In this document: positions 1 to 7,549 of the stretch, in pieces
Position numbering within the stretch: position 1 is the first letter of the stretch
Layout: each line of letters starts with the position of its first letter
DNA from: an uncultured Alistipes sp.
GTDB lineage: Bacteria; Bacteroidota; Bacteroidia; Bacteroidales; Rikenellaceae
DNA length: 39,179 bases
NCBI GenBank assembly: GCA_947177225.1
Contig: CAMWTS010000019.1
Span: forward strand, 1 to 39,179
Direction: 5' to 3'
The notes under the pieces: generated by a model
What the model was told of the DNA's origin: nothing
The model's input: only the letters and a program-made list of their open reading frames with translations
The model's database searches: none
Position numbers and translations under genes: made by a program

Positions 1-13
1 AATGACACAGCCT

Positions 14-124
14 GTCACTCCGAGGAGCAACGCAGTTGCGACGTGGGAGTCTCGCAGGCGGGAGCGCTGTTTGCCGCACCAATAGAGATTCTCACGTCGG
101 ACGTGCCGTCCTCCTCAGAATGAC
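14..124. repeat. Type I inverted-repeat element (copy 1)
   Basis: Two 40-base arms (14-53 and 85-124) are imperfect reverse complements, 30 of 40 positions matching, separated by a 31-base spacer. The outer ends read GTCAC and ATGAC. Each arm contains a small hairpin of five base pairs with loop GCA: GCAAC/GTTGC in the left arm, and GGACG/CGTCC when the right arm is read on the minus strand. The stems differ but stay paired. Bases 1-7 (AATGACA) look like the tail of a preceding element cut by the window edge. The right arm is repeated exactly at 7246-7285. No ORF here looks real. The function is unknown; it resembles a REP/MITE-type extragenic palindrome. Confidence 0.75.
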
Positions 125-144
125 CAAGTGGAAATCGCCGCGCA

Positions 145-172
145 CAGATTTCTCGCTTGCGCGCGAAATGAC
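145..172. repeat. Right arm of a type II element (solitary)
   Basis: This 28-base stretch is near-identical to the right arm of the type II element at 39131-39158: both begin CAGATTTCTCGCTT and end CGAAATGAC. The lead-in at 128-144 also matches 39114-39130. No left partner is visible, because a type I element sits immediately upstream. It is probably a remnant. Confidence 0.6.
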
Positions 173-213
173 ATGACGACGGGAACAGTCGGCCAAAGAC
201 CATTCGCTACGTT

Positions 214-1044
214 TTACAGCAATGACCGGTATTCGGACGGAGACTGCCCGGTATGGTGCTTGAAATAACGCCCCAGATAAGATTGATCGGGGAAGTGCAT
301 GGCATCGGCAATATGCTGTATGGTGTTGGTCGACATAGACAGCATCAGTTTGATCTCCTGAATTATATGTTCGTCGATGATCTCCTTTGGTGTCTTGCCT
401 GCAACCGAACGCGTGATACCGGCCAGATAGCTCTTGGAGATACACAGTTCGGAAGCGTACCATGCCACGTCGCGACGGTCGGTGCAATGAGCCATAACCA
501 TATCGATAAAACGATGGAACAACTCCTCCCGCCGGCCGGTGGCGACATTGTCGTACAAATAATTACGCTGCACCTTATCGTAAATGCCCAGCAATATGTT
601 GCGCAGATATCCGGTCATGATAGCATCGCGGAAACGGTTATCGCGATCCTCATACGTATTGCAGATCACCTCCAACAGCTTGCGTGCAATATCGGCCGAA
701 CCGGCAGTGTGATGATAGACGGGATTGTTGTATATGTAGTGGAAAAACTGCGCCTCGATACGGAAATTGGCCTCGTCATAACACTCGCGCGTAAACGACA
801 AGGCAATGACCTCGAAATCGCCGTCGGCCTCTTCTACCGATATCACCGAGCGCGGCAGCACGATCATCTCAACACCGGTCGACAACTCGTAGCGGCACAT
901 GTTGAGCGATACGACGGCACGCCCCGCCGTGCACAGAATTATCACGCCGCCGTCGATGCGCAGCGGCCTATTGTGCAGCGCGGCGAGCGACGAGCGGCGG
1001 GCAACGATGCGATCATTGTTCGATATGAACATATTTCCACCCAT
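214..1044 (-). CDS. AraC-family transcriptional regulator
   Basis: A 276-residue protein. The N-terminal part (about 1-160) has no motif I can name but lies where AraC proteins carry their sensor domain. The C-terminal part (about 175-275) is a typical double helix-turn-helix: the second helix region includes IQHIADAMHFPDQSYLGRYFK and the protein ends TGQSPSEYRSLL, the usual AraC signature. It is divergent from the RND efflux operon across a 151-base gap, so it probably controls that operon (inference from position). A good promoter lies at 1066-1095. The fifth codon (ATG at 1030-1032, preceded by GGTGGA) is a plausible alternative start. Its C-terminal half resembles the second AraC regulator at 14448-15344. 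Confidence 0.88.
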   Translation of the reverse strand: MGGNMFISNNDRIVARRSSLAALHNRPLRIDGGVIILCTAGRAVVSLNMCRYELSTGVEMIVLPRSVISVEEADGDFEVIALSFTRECYDEANFRIEAQFFHYIYNNPVYHHTAGSADIARKLLEVICNTYEDRDNRFRDAIMTGYLRNILLGIYDKVQRNYLYDNVATGRREELFHRFIDMVMAHCTDRRDVAWYASELCISKSYLAGITRSVAGKTPKEIIDEHIIQEIKLMLSMSTNTIQHIADAMHFPDQSYLGRYFKHHTGQSPSEYRSLL

Positions 1045-1065
1045 TAATATCTACGTTTTACCCAA

Positions 1066-1095
1066 CAAATGTATATATTTTAGACAAAACCGCAA
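1066..1095 (-). promoter_or_regulatory. Promoter of the AraC-type gene
   Basis: On the minus strand TTG (1095-1093) is followed after 19 bases by TACATTTG (1073-1066). This matches the Bacteroidota primary sigma pattern TTG-N19-21-TAnnTTTG. The predicted leader is about 15-27 bases, depending on the start codon used. Confidence 0.7.
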
Positions 1096-1160
1096 AATCC
1101 GCCTCACGTTTTGAACAATTATCGACAACATTTGAAATCGAGCGTTATCGTGTCAATACC

Positions 1161-1168
1161 TACCTTTG
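1161..1168 (+). promoter_or_regulatory. -7 element of the efflux operon
   Basis: TACCTTTG fits TAnnTTTG and lies 27 bases before the adaptor start. No TTG sits at the usual 19-21 base spacing (nearest at 1132-1134, 26 bases away). A weak -35-like region would suit an activator-dependent promoter, which agrees with the divergent AraC-type gene, but this is inference. Confidence 0.5.
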
Positions 1169-1195
1169 CGTGATTCTTTAAGATAAGGTAAGTTT

Positions 1196-2305
1196 ATGAA
1201 GAGATTTTTAATGTTGTGTGCAGCGGCTGCGGCCGGTTGCATCTTTATGTCGGGGTGCGGCGATGCCCCGCAAACGATGCCTCAGACGGGTTACGATGTC
1301 ATGAGCGTCACAACGGCCGACAGAGAGATTTCGGCCACCTATCCGGCGACAATAGAGGGTCGTCAGGACATTGCCATCTACCCGCAGGTATCGGGAACCA
1401 TATCGAAAGTGCTGATTACCGAAGGTCAGAAAGTTCGTCGCGGTCAAACATTGTTCATCATAGATCAGGTGCCATACAAGGCGGCCTTGCAGATGGCAGA
1501 GGCCAATGTAAAGGCGGCCGAGGCCGGTGTGGCCACAGCTCAGCTGCTGTATGACAGCCGTCGTGCGCTGTACGACGAGCAGGTCATATCGGAGTACGAC
1601 CTGTCGACCTCATACAACCAGCTGCTGACGGCCAAGGCACAACTGGCTCAGGCCGAAGCACAGCGCGTCACGGCAGCCAACAACCTGTCGTACACCACTG
1701 TGGTAAGTCCCGCCGACGGTGTTACCGGCGTACTGCCCTATCGTCAGGGCGCACTGGTATCGCCGCAGATGCCGCAGCCGCTGACCACCGTATCGGACAA
1801 CTCGGAAGTATATGTATATTTCTCTATCCCTGAGAACAATCTGCTCGATATGACTCTTGCACACGGATCGATAGACAAGGCGTTGGAAGCCATGCCCGAC
1901 GTGCGTTTGCGTCTTTCAAACGGAGAGGAGTACGCATCGATGGGACGCATAGAGAGCATCAGCGGCGTAATCAACCGTTCGACGGGCAGCGTATCGCTGC
2001 GTGCGGTCTTCCCCAATCAGGGCAGCGTGTTGCACAGCGGAGCTTCGGGCAACGTGATTATAGCAACGCCTCACCACGACGCGATCTTCATTCCGCAGTC
2101 GGCAACATACGAAGTTCAGGACAAAGTATTCGTATATAAGGTCATCGACGGCATCGCCAAGGCGGCACGCGTAGAGGTACGCGGCACCGACGACGCACGC
2201 GAGTATCTGGTCGAGAGCGGCCTGTCGGTCGGCGATCGAATCGTCGCCGAGGGTGTAGGCATGTTGCGCGACGGTACCCCCATCACCATCAAGGAGCAGA
2301 AGTAG
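1196..2305 (+). CDS. RND efflux periplasmic adaptor (AcrA/MexA-type lipoprotein)
   Basis: A 369-residue membrane-fusion protein linking the RND pump at 2319 to the outer-membrane channel at 5513. The N-terminus is a lipoprotein signal with lipobox FMSGC (lipidated Cys21). Next come a biotinyl-lipoyl-like half motif (IAIYPQVSGTISKVLITEGQ, about 61-80), an alpha-helical hairpin rich in Ala and Gln (about 95-165), the second lipoyl half (TTVVSPADGVTGVLP), then beta-barrel and membrane-proximal domains. The length is normal for the HlyD_D23/AcrA family. It is first in a three-gene operon. The substrate cannot be read from sequence; drugs, bile salts or lipophilic compounds are typical for HAE1 systems. 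Confidence 0.93.
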   Translation: MKRFLMLCAAAAAGCIFMSGCGDAPQTMPQTGYDVMSVTTADREISATYPATIEGRQDIAIYPQVSGTISKVLITEGQKVRRGQTLFIIDQVPYKAALQMAEANVKAAEAGVATAQLLYDSRRALYDEQVISEYDLSTSYNQLLTAKAQLAQAEAQRVTAANNLSYTTVVSPADGVTGVLPYRQGALVSPQMPQPLTTVSDNSEVYVYFSIPENNLLDMTLAHGSIDKALEAMPDVRLRLSNGEEYASMGRIESISGVINRSTGSVSLRAVFPNQGSVLHSGASGNVIIATPHHDAIFIPQSATYEVQDKVFVYKVIDGIAKAARVEVRGTDDAREYLVESGLSVGDRIVAEGVGMLRDGTPITIKEQK

Positions 2306-2311
2306 AGGAGG
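2306..2311 (+). promoter_or_regulatory. Strong Shine-Dalgarno before the RND pump gene
   Basis: AGGAGG begins directly after the adaptor stop codon and ends seven bases before the pump ATG. Most genes in this window, as in Bacteroidota generally, lack such a site. It may permit efficient re-initiation for the membrane pump. Confidence 0.6.
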
Positions 2312-2318
2312 AGAAATC

Positions 2319-5300
2319 ATGAAACTGAAAACATTTATCGACAGACCGGTACTGGCCTCGGTGATCTCCATATTCATCGTTCTGGCCGGTATCATCGGAT
2401 ACTTCACCCTGCCGGTGGAACAATATCCCGACATCGCACCGCCGACGGTCATGGTGACGGCATCGTACACCGGTGCCAGCGCCGAGACGGTACAGAAGAG
2501 TGTGGTGGCACCCTTGGAGGAGGCCATCAACGGTGTGGAGAACATGATATACATGCGTTCCGATGCCACCAACTCGGGCTCGGCCACCATATATATATAT
2601 TTCCGTCAGGGCACCGACCCCGATATGGCGGCAGTCAACGTGCAGAACCGCGTATCGCGTGCACAGGGTCTTCTGCCGTCGGAGGTAACGCGCATCGGCG
2701 TCTCGGCATTCAAACGCCAGAGCAGTATGCTGAAAATCTTCGCCATCTATTCGCCCACCGACGAATATGACGAGAGTTTCCTTTCGAACTATCTTAAAAT
2801 CAACATGCAGCCCAACATTCTGCGTATATCGGGTGTAGGCGAGCTGGTGGTTCTGGGCGGCGATTACAGTATGCGTCTGTGGCTGAAACCCGACGTGATG
2901 GCACAATACGGACTCGTACCCTCCGACGTGACCTACGCGCTTGCTGGCCAGAACATCGAGGCTGCAACAGGTGCACTGGGTGAGAATTCGGGTTCGACCT
3001 ATCAGTACACCATGAAATACAGCGGACGTCTGGTCAAGCCCGAAGAGTTCGAGCAGATCGTCATACGATCGCTGCCCACGGGCGAGGTGTTGCATCTGGG
3101 CGATATCGCCGACGTGGAGCTGGGACAGCAGTCATACGCCTACGGCGGCTTCATCAACGGTCACCCGGGCGTAACCTGCATGGTGTTCCAGACGGCCGGT
3201 TCGAACGCCTCTGAGGTGGTGGAGAATATCGATGCCTTCCTCGAAGAGGCCAAAAAGGATATGCCCGAGGGCGTAGACATCGCCGAGTTGCAGAGTGTCA
3301 ACGACTTCCTCTACGCCTCGATAGCCAACGTAGTCGAGACTCTGCTTATAGCCATATTGCTCGTAATCATCGTCGTATATGTCTTCTTGCAGGACATACG
3401 CTCGACGCTTATCCCCACTATCGCCATATTCGTATCCATCATCGGTACGTTTGCGGTGATGGCCGTGGCCGGCTTCTCGATCAATCTTCTGACGCTGTTC
3501 GCACTGGTGCTGGCTATCGGTACCGTGGTCGACGACGCCATCATCGTGGTCGAGGCCGTACAGGCACGCTTCGAGGTGGGTTATCGCTCGTCGTACATGG
3601 CTACCCACGATGCCATGGGCGGCATCTCTTCGGCAATCATCGTCTCGACGCTGGTGTTCATGGCCGTGTTTATCCCCACATCGATGATGGGCGGCACGTC
3701 CGGTACGTTCTACACGCAGTTCGGTATAACGATGGCCGTTGCCGTAGGTCTGTCGGCCGTCACGGCATTGACCCTTTCGCCCGCATTGTGCGCCCTGCTG
3801 CTGCGTCCCTATGTAGACGAGAACGGTAACGAGCGCAACAACTTCGCCGCACGTTTCCGCCATGCCTACAACGCTGCGTTCAACGTCATCACCGATCGTT
3901 ACAAGAGCGGCGTCACGTTCTTCATTCGCCGCAGATGGATTGCATGGAGCATGCTCGTGGCAGCTCTGGCACTGTTGGTCGTGTTGATGAACAACACCAA
4001 GACGGGTCTCGTACCCGACGAGGATCAGGGTACGGTGATGATAAACGTCAACGCCGCACCGGGCACCTCTCTCGAACAGATGAAGGGCATCATGGCCGAA
4101 GTCGAGAAACGCGTAACCACGATCGAGGAGGTCGAGACATACAACCGCGTATCGGGCTACGGTATCATTTCAGGTCAGGGTTCGAGCTACGGCATGATGA
4201 TTCTCCGACTCAAAAACTGGTCGGAGCGCAAGCAGGATTCACAAAAAGTCAACGCCGTCATCGGCAAAGTAATGGCACTGACGGCCGACATCAAAGACGC
4301 TACGGTATTCGCCATGGCACCGGGTATGATCCCCGGTTACGGTACGGGTAACGGCTTCGAGCTTTATTTGCAGGACCGCACCGGCGGCGACGTAGGCAAG
4401 TTCTACAACCACGCCATGCGCTTCATCGGAGCATTGAACCAGCGCGAGGAGATAGGTCGTGCCTACTCGTCTTACCGCGTCGATTTCCCGCAGTGGAGAG
4501 TCGATGTCGATGCTGCCAAGTGTCTGCGTGCCGGCACCACTCCCGATGCAGTGCTCGACGTTATGGCCGGATACTACGGCGGTCAGTACGTATCCAATTT
4601 CAACCGCTTCACCAAGGTGTACCGCGTGATACTGCAATCGTCGCCCGAATATCGTCTCACGCCCGAATCGCTCGATCGCATATATGTGCGCACGGGCAGC
4701 GACATGGCTCCGCTGAGCGAGTTCGTAACGCTGACGAAGGTCTACGGTGCCGAGACCATGCCCCGATTCAACATGTACAACTGCATATCGATCAACGGAC
4801 AGCCGGCAGAGGGCTATTCGTCGGGCGATGCACTGCGTGCCGTGGCCGAGGTGGCTGCTCAGACTCTGCCCTCGACCATAAGCTACGAATATGGCGGTAT
4901 CGCACGTGAGGAGCAGAGCAGCTCCAACAACACCACGATCATATTCGCCATCTGCATCATACTGATCTACCTTATCCTCAGCGCACTCTACGAGAGCTAC
5001 ATCATGCCGCTTTCGATTATCCTCTCCGTGCCTGCCGGATTGATGGGATCGTTCCTCTTTGCCAAGATACTCGGATTGGAGAACAACATCTACCTGCAAA
5101 CGGGACTCATCATGTTGATCGGTCTGCTCTCCAAGACGGCAATCCTCATCACGGAGTATGCCGGCGACCGTCGTCGCTGCGGAATGTCTCTGGCTCAATC
5201 GGCCATAGGTGCTGCCAAGGCGCGTCTGCGCCCCATTCTGATGACGGCACTCACGATGATAATCGGTCTGCTGCCGCTCGTGTTCTCATCGGGTGTAGGT

Positions 5301-5504
5301 GCCAACGGCAACTCTACGCTGGGATCGGGTGCCGTGGGCGGTATGATTATCGGTACGCTGGTGCTGCTGTTCATCACTCCGTCGCTGTGGATCTCATTCC
5401 AGTGGTTGCAGGAGCGTTTCCGCCCCGTGGAGAAGAAGAATCCCGACTGGGCGATAGAGAGCGAGATGCAGCACATCGATAACAACGAGTCAAAGAGTAA
5501 ATAA
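2319..5504 (+). CDS. RND multidrug efflux pump, inner-membrane HAE1/AcrB family
   Basis: A 1061-residue proton-driven transporter. TM1 starts near residue 10 (PVLASVISIFIVLAGIIGYF), followed by the typical VEQYPDIAPPTV stretch, a large periplasmic porter/docking region, TM2-6 (about 335-495), TM7 near 540, a second periplasmic region, and TM8-12 (about 870-1040). The proton-relay acidic pair is present in GTVVDDAIIVVE (Asp405, Asp406), and the partner lysine in LLSKTAILITEYA (Lys939), equivalent to AcrB Asp407/Asp408/Lys940. It is therefore HAE1 rather than a metal (CusA) pump. The complete length suggests it is functional. It works with the adaptor and channel on either side. Confidence 0.95.
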   Translation: MKLKTFIDRPVLASVISIFIVLAGIIGYFTLPVEQYPDIAPPTVMVTASYTGASAETVQKSVVAPLEEAINGVENMIYMRSDATNSGSATIYIYFRQGTDPDMAAVNVQNRVSRAQGLLPSEVTRIGVSAFKRQSSMLKIFAIYSPTDEYDESFLSNYLKINMQPNILRISGVGELVVLGGDYSMRLWLKPDVMAQYGLVPSDVTYALAGQNIEAATGALGENSGSTYQYTMKYSGRLVKPEEFEQIVIRSLPTGEVLHLGDIADVELGQQSYAYGGFINGHPGVTCMVFQTAGSNASEVVENIDAFLEEAKKDMPEGVDIAELQSVNDFLYASIANVVETLLIAILLVIIVVYVFLQDIRSTLIPTIAIFVSIIGTFAVMAVAGFSINLLTLFALVLAIGTVVDDAIIVVEAVQARFEVGYRSSYMATHDAMGGISSAIIVSTLVFMAVFIPTSMMGGTSGTFYTQFGITMAVAVGLSAVTALTLSPALCALLLRPYVDENGNERNNFAARFRHAYNAAFNVITDRYKSGVTFFIRRRWIAWSMLVAALALLVVLMNNTKTGLVPDEDQGTVMINVNAAPGTSLEQMKGIMAEVEKRVTTIEEVETYNRVSGYGIISGQGSSYGMMILRLKNWSERKQDSQKVNAVIGKVMALTADIKDATVFAMAPGMIPGYGTGNGFELYLQDRTGGDVGKFYNHAMRFIGALNQREEIGRAYSSYRVDFPQWRVDVDAAKCLRAGTTPDAVLDVMAGYYGGQYVSNFNRFTKVYRVILQSSPEYRLTPESLDRIYVRTGSDMAPLSEFVTLTKVYGAETMPRFNMYNCISINGQPAEGYSSGDALRAVAEVAAQTLPSTISYEYGGIAREEQSSSNNTTIIFAICIILIYLILSALYESYIMPLSIILSVPAGLMGSFLFAKILGLENNIYLQTGLIMLIGLLSKTAILITEYAGDRRRCGMSLAQSAIGAAKARLRPILMTALTMIIGLLPLVFSSGVGANGNSTLGSGAVGGMIIGTLVLLFITPSLWISFQWLQERFRPVEKKNPDWAIESEMQHIDNNESKSK

Positions 5505-5512
5505 TTGAAGCG

Positions 5513-6874
5513 ATGAAGAGATTAACCATATATACGATTCTTGTGTGCATGCTCTCCGCATGCGGCATATGGCGCAAATACCAGCCCACCGACAGCGTTC
5601 GCGACGACCTCTACGGCGAAACAGCCGTGAGCCAGACCGAAAGCGAGTCGATAGCAGCAATCGACTGGCGGGAGATGTTTGCCGACGACTGCTTGCAGTC
5701 GCTCATCGACGAGGCATTGGATCAGAACACCGACATTCGCGCCGCACGCCTGCGCGTCGATGAGGCCTCGGCCACATTGTCGTCGGCACGACTGGCCTAT
5801 CTGCCTTCGTTCAACTTCGCTCCCAACGGCTCGGTATCGAGCTTCGACGGAGCCAAAGCATCATGGACCTACTCCGTACCGGTCACCGCATCGTGGGAGA
5901 TCGACGTATTGGGTCGCATGACAAACACCAAACGTCAGGCACAATCGCTCTACGAGCAGAGCCAAGACTATGTCGATGCCGTGCAGACTCAGCTAATAGC
6001 CACGGTGGCCACGCAATACTACACGCTGTTGACGCTCGACGAGCAGCTGCGCATATCGCGCTCTACGGCCGAGAGCTATGCAGAAAGCGTGCGTGTCATG
6101 CGCGCCATGAAGAGTGCCGGCATGACCAATGAGGCGGGTGTATTGCAGATCGAAGCGGCATACTATGCCACAACAGCCTCGGTCAAGGATATCGAACAGG
6201 CCATCACTGAGATCGAAAATGCGCTCTCGACGCTGCTGTGCCGCACACCCGGTCACATCGCACGCGGCACACTGGCCGCACAGAGCTTCCCCGAGCAGCT
6301 GTCGGTAGGCGTACCGGTCGAGCTTCTGACGCGCCGCGCCGATGTGCGCGCTGCCGAGCAGTCGCTCGCACAAGCCTACTATGCCGTCAACATAGCACGC
6401 GCCTCGCTCTATCCGTCGCTCACGCTCAGCGGTACGGCAGGCTGGACCAATGCTGCCGGTGCTGCCATCGTCAATCCCGGCAAACTTTTGCTGTCGGCCG
6501 CAGGTTCGCTCTTGCAACCCATATTCAACGCACGCAGCAACAAGGCACGAGTGAAGATCGCCCGCGCTCAGCAGGAGCAGGCAGAGTTGCAGTTCGAGCA
6601 GACGCTGCTCAATGCCGGTGCAGAGGTCAACAACGCGTTGGCTCAGTGGCAGACAGCCCTCGACAAACGTCCGTTGAGAGACAATCAGGTCGAAGCATTG
6701 CGCAATGCGGTTCACAAGACCGAGCTGCTGATGAAGCACTCGCCGACAACCTACCTCGAAGTGTTGACCGCACGTCAGTCACTTTTGCAGGCCGAACTGG
6801 CACAGACAAATGATCGTTTCGAGCAGATCGAGGCCATCATAAGTCTCTACCATGCCTTGGGCGGCGGAGCCTGA
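5513..6874 (+). CDS. Outer-membrane efflux channel lipoprotein (TolC/OprM, NodT-type)
   Basis: A 453-residue outer-membrane factor completing the tripartite pump. The signal peptide ends in lipobox MLSAC (Cys17), and the mature start GIWRKYQ resembles OprM-type proteins. Two internal repeats of coiled-coil helices and beta strands are visible; LLTRRADVRAAEQSLAQAYY near residue 275 matches the family hallmark RRPDVRAAE. It starts eight bases after the pump stop. A strong terminator follows at 6915-6948, closing the operon. Confidence 0.93.
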   Translation: MKRLTIYTILVCMLSACGIWRKYQPTDSVRDDLYGETAVSQTESESIAAIDWREMFADDCLQSLIDEALDQNTDIRAARLRVDEASATLSSARLAYLPSFNFAPNGSVSSFDGAKASWTYSVPVTASWEIDVLGRMTNTKRQAQSLYEQSQDYVDAVQTQLIATVATQYYTLLTLDEQLRISRSTAESYAESVRVMRAMKSAGMTNEAGVLQIEAAYYATTASVKDIEQAITEIENALSTLLCRTPGHIARGTLAAQSFPEQLSVGVPVELLTRRADVRAAEQSLAQAYYAVNIARASLYPSLTLSGTAGWTNAAGAAIVNPGKLLLSAAGSLLQPIFNARSNKARVKIARAQQEQAELQFEQTLLNAGAEVNNALAQWQTALDKRPLRDNQVEALRNAVHKTELLMKHSPTTYLEVLTARQSLLQAELAQTNDRFEQIEAIISLYHALGGGA

Positions 6875-6888
6875 TTCAATAAGCCCAA

Positions 6889-6948
6889 AGCGGCTATTCG
6901 CAGCCGCTAACAAGAAAGTCCGAGCAGATATGCTGCTCGGGCTTTTTC
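6889..6948 (+). terminator. Double-hairpin terminator of the efflux operon
   Basis: The first hairpin pairs AGCGGCT (6889-6895) with AGCCGCT (6902-6908). The second has a 13-base-pair stem (6915-6927 with 6933-6945, one G-U pair, loop ATATG) running into TTTTT at 6943-6947. The second is a classic intrinsic terminator; the first has no T-run. The same two-hairpin layout recurs after the C1 peptidase and deoC genes. Confidence 0.8.
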
Positions 6949-6994
6949 GTTGCATGCTCACTCTCTGATTATGCCCAAACACGAGAAGCAAGCC

Positions 6995-7099
6995 GTCCGA
7001 AGATCAGACATCTGAAAAATAGCCTGCAACGACCGAATAAAGAAGCACTCGACAATGGAAATAGTCTTGCACATAGTTCTCGCTTACGCCCGAAATGAC
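6995..7099. repeat. Type II inverted-repeat element, degenerate copy
   Basis: The right part (7053-7099: TGGAAATAGT...CGAAATGAC) aligns with 39114-39158, and the inner ACATCTG and AGCCTGCAACGA segments also match the copy at 39040. The left arm is worn down (about GTCCGAAGATCAGACATCTG). It is the first unit of a four-unit array running to 7415. Confidence 0.55.
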
Positions 7100-7106
7100 A
7101 AACGCT

Positions 7107-7146
7107 GTCACTCCGAGGAGCGACGCAGTTGCGACGCGGGAGTCTC
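7107..7146. repeat. Solitary type I left arm
   Basis: This 40-base arm differs from the arm at 14-53 at only two positions. It keeps the internal hairpin (GCGAC, loop GCA, GTTGC, with one G-T). It has no right arm of its own: another type I left arm begins only nine bases later. It is joined to the preceding type II copy by AAACGCT, the linker also seen at the right end of the window. Confidence 0.7.
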
Positions 7147-7155
7147 TTCTGAATT

Positions 7156-7285
7156 GTCACTCCGAGAAGCAGGCAAAGACTGCAACGTGGGAGTCTCGCG
7201 CTCGGGAATGCAATGTAACACAAAGAAGTTTGTCCTCCGAAAAGAGAGATTCTCACGTCGGACGTGCCGTCCTCCTCAGAATGAC
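7156..7285. repeat. Type I inverted-repeat element (copy 2)
   Basis: The left arm is 7156-7197 (42 bases) and the right arm 7246-7285, which is identical to the right arm at 85-124. In the left arm the small hairpin has a completely different sequence (GCAG, seven-base loop, CTGC) at the same place, so pairing is kept although the sequence is not. The spacer is 48 bases and unrelated to that of copy 1. Confidence 0.72.
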
Positions 7286-7295
7286 AAACACGGCT

Positions 7296-7415
7296 TGTCA
7301 TCTCGAACGAATGTGAGACATCTGGGGTAAACTAAACGTGCGACACATAACCGCATAAAAAGAATATGACGCAGAAATAGTCGCACACAGAGTTCTCGTA
7401 TCGCCCGAGATATGC
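7296..7415. repeat. Type II inverted-repeat element (copy 2)
   Basis: The left arm begins TGTCATCTCGAACGAATG and continues AGACATCTGGGG (to 7327). The right arm, about 7388-7415, is a worn version of the type II right arm. The overall length of about 120 bases equals that of the copy at 39040-39159, with matching internal order (ATCTGGGG, GTGCGACA, TATGACGCAGAAAT). It is the last unit before the convergent terminator at 7476. Confidence 0.65.
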
Positions 7416-7475
7416 CGATGAAAGAAGCCGTCAAATAACAATGCCCGCTTTTCCGGGAGAAGCAGGCGTAACGAA

Positions 7476-7513
7476 AATTGCCCGAACAAGCCGGACGGCC
7501 TGTTCGGGCAATT
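7476..7513 (-). terminator. Terminator of the OmpA/TPR lipoprotein gene
   Basis: A 13-base-pair perfect stem (AATTGCCCGAACA with TGTTCGGGCAATT), with GCC/GGC able to extend inside the loop. On the minus strand it runs into TTTTCGTT. It begins 36 bases beyond the stop of the minus-strand gene at 7550. Confidence 0.75.
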
Positions 7514-7549
7514 GAGCGAGCGGCAGCAAAAGCCGCTATTTTCGAGAAA

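Noticed and set aside
1..172. CRISPR array or transposon end
   Set aside because: The repeats are inverted and unevenly spaced, with no spacer regularity, no cas genes and no transposase nearby.
2588..2597. ATATATATAT tract as a promoter or phase-variable repeat
   Set aside because: It lies in frame within the RND pump gene and encodes Ile-Tyr-Ile-Tyr in a beta strand typical of the family.
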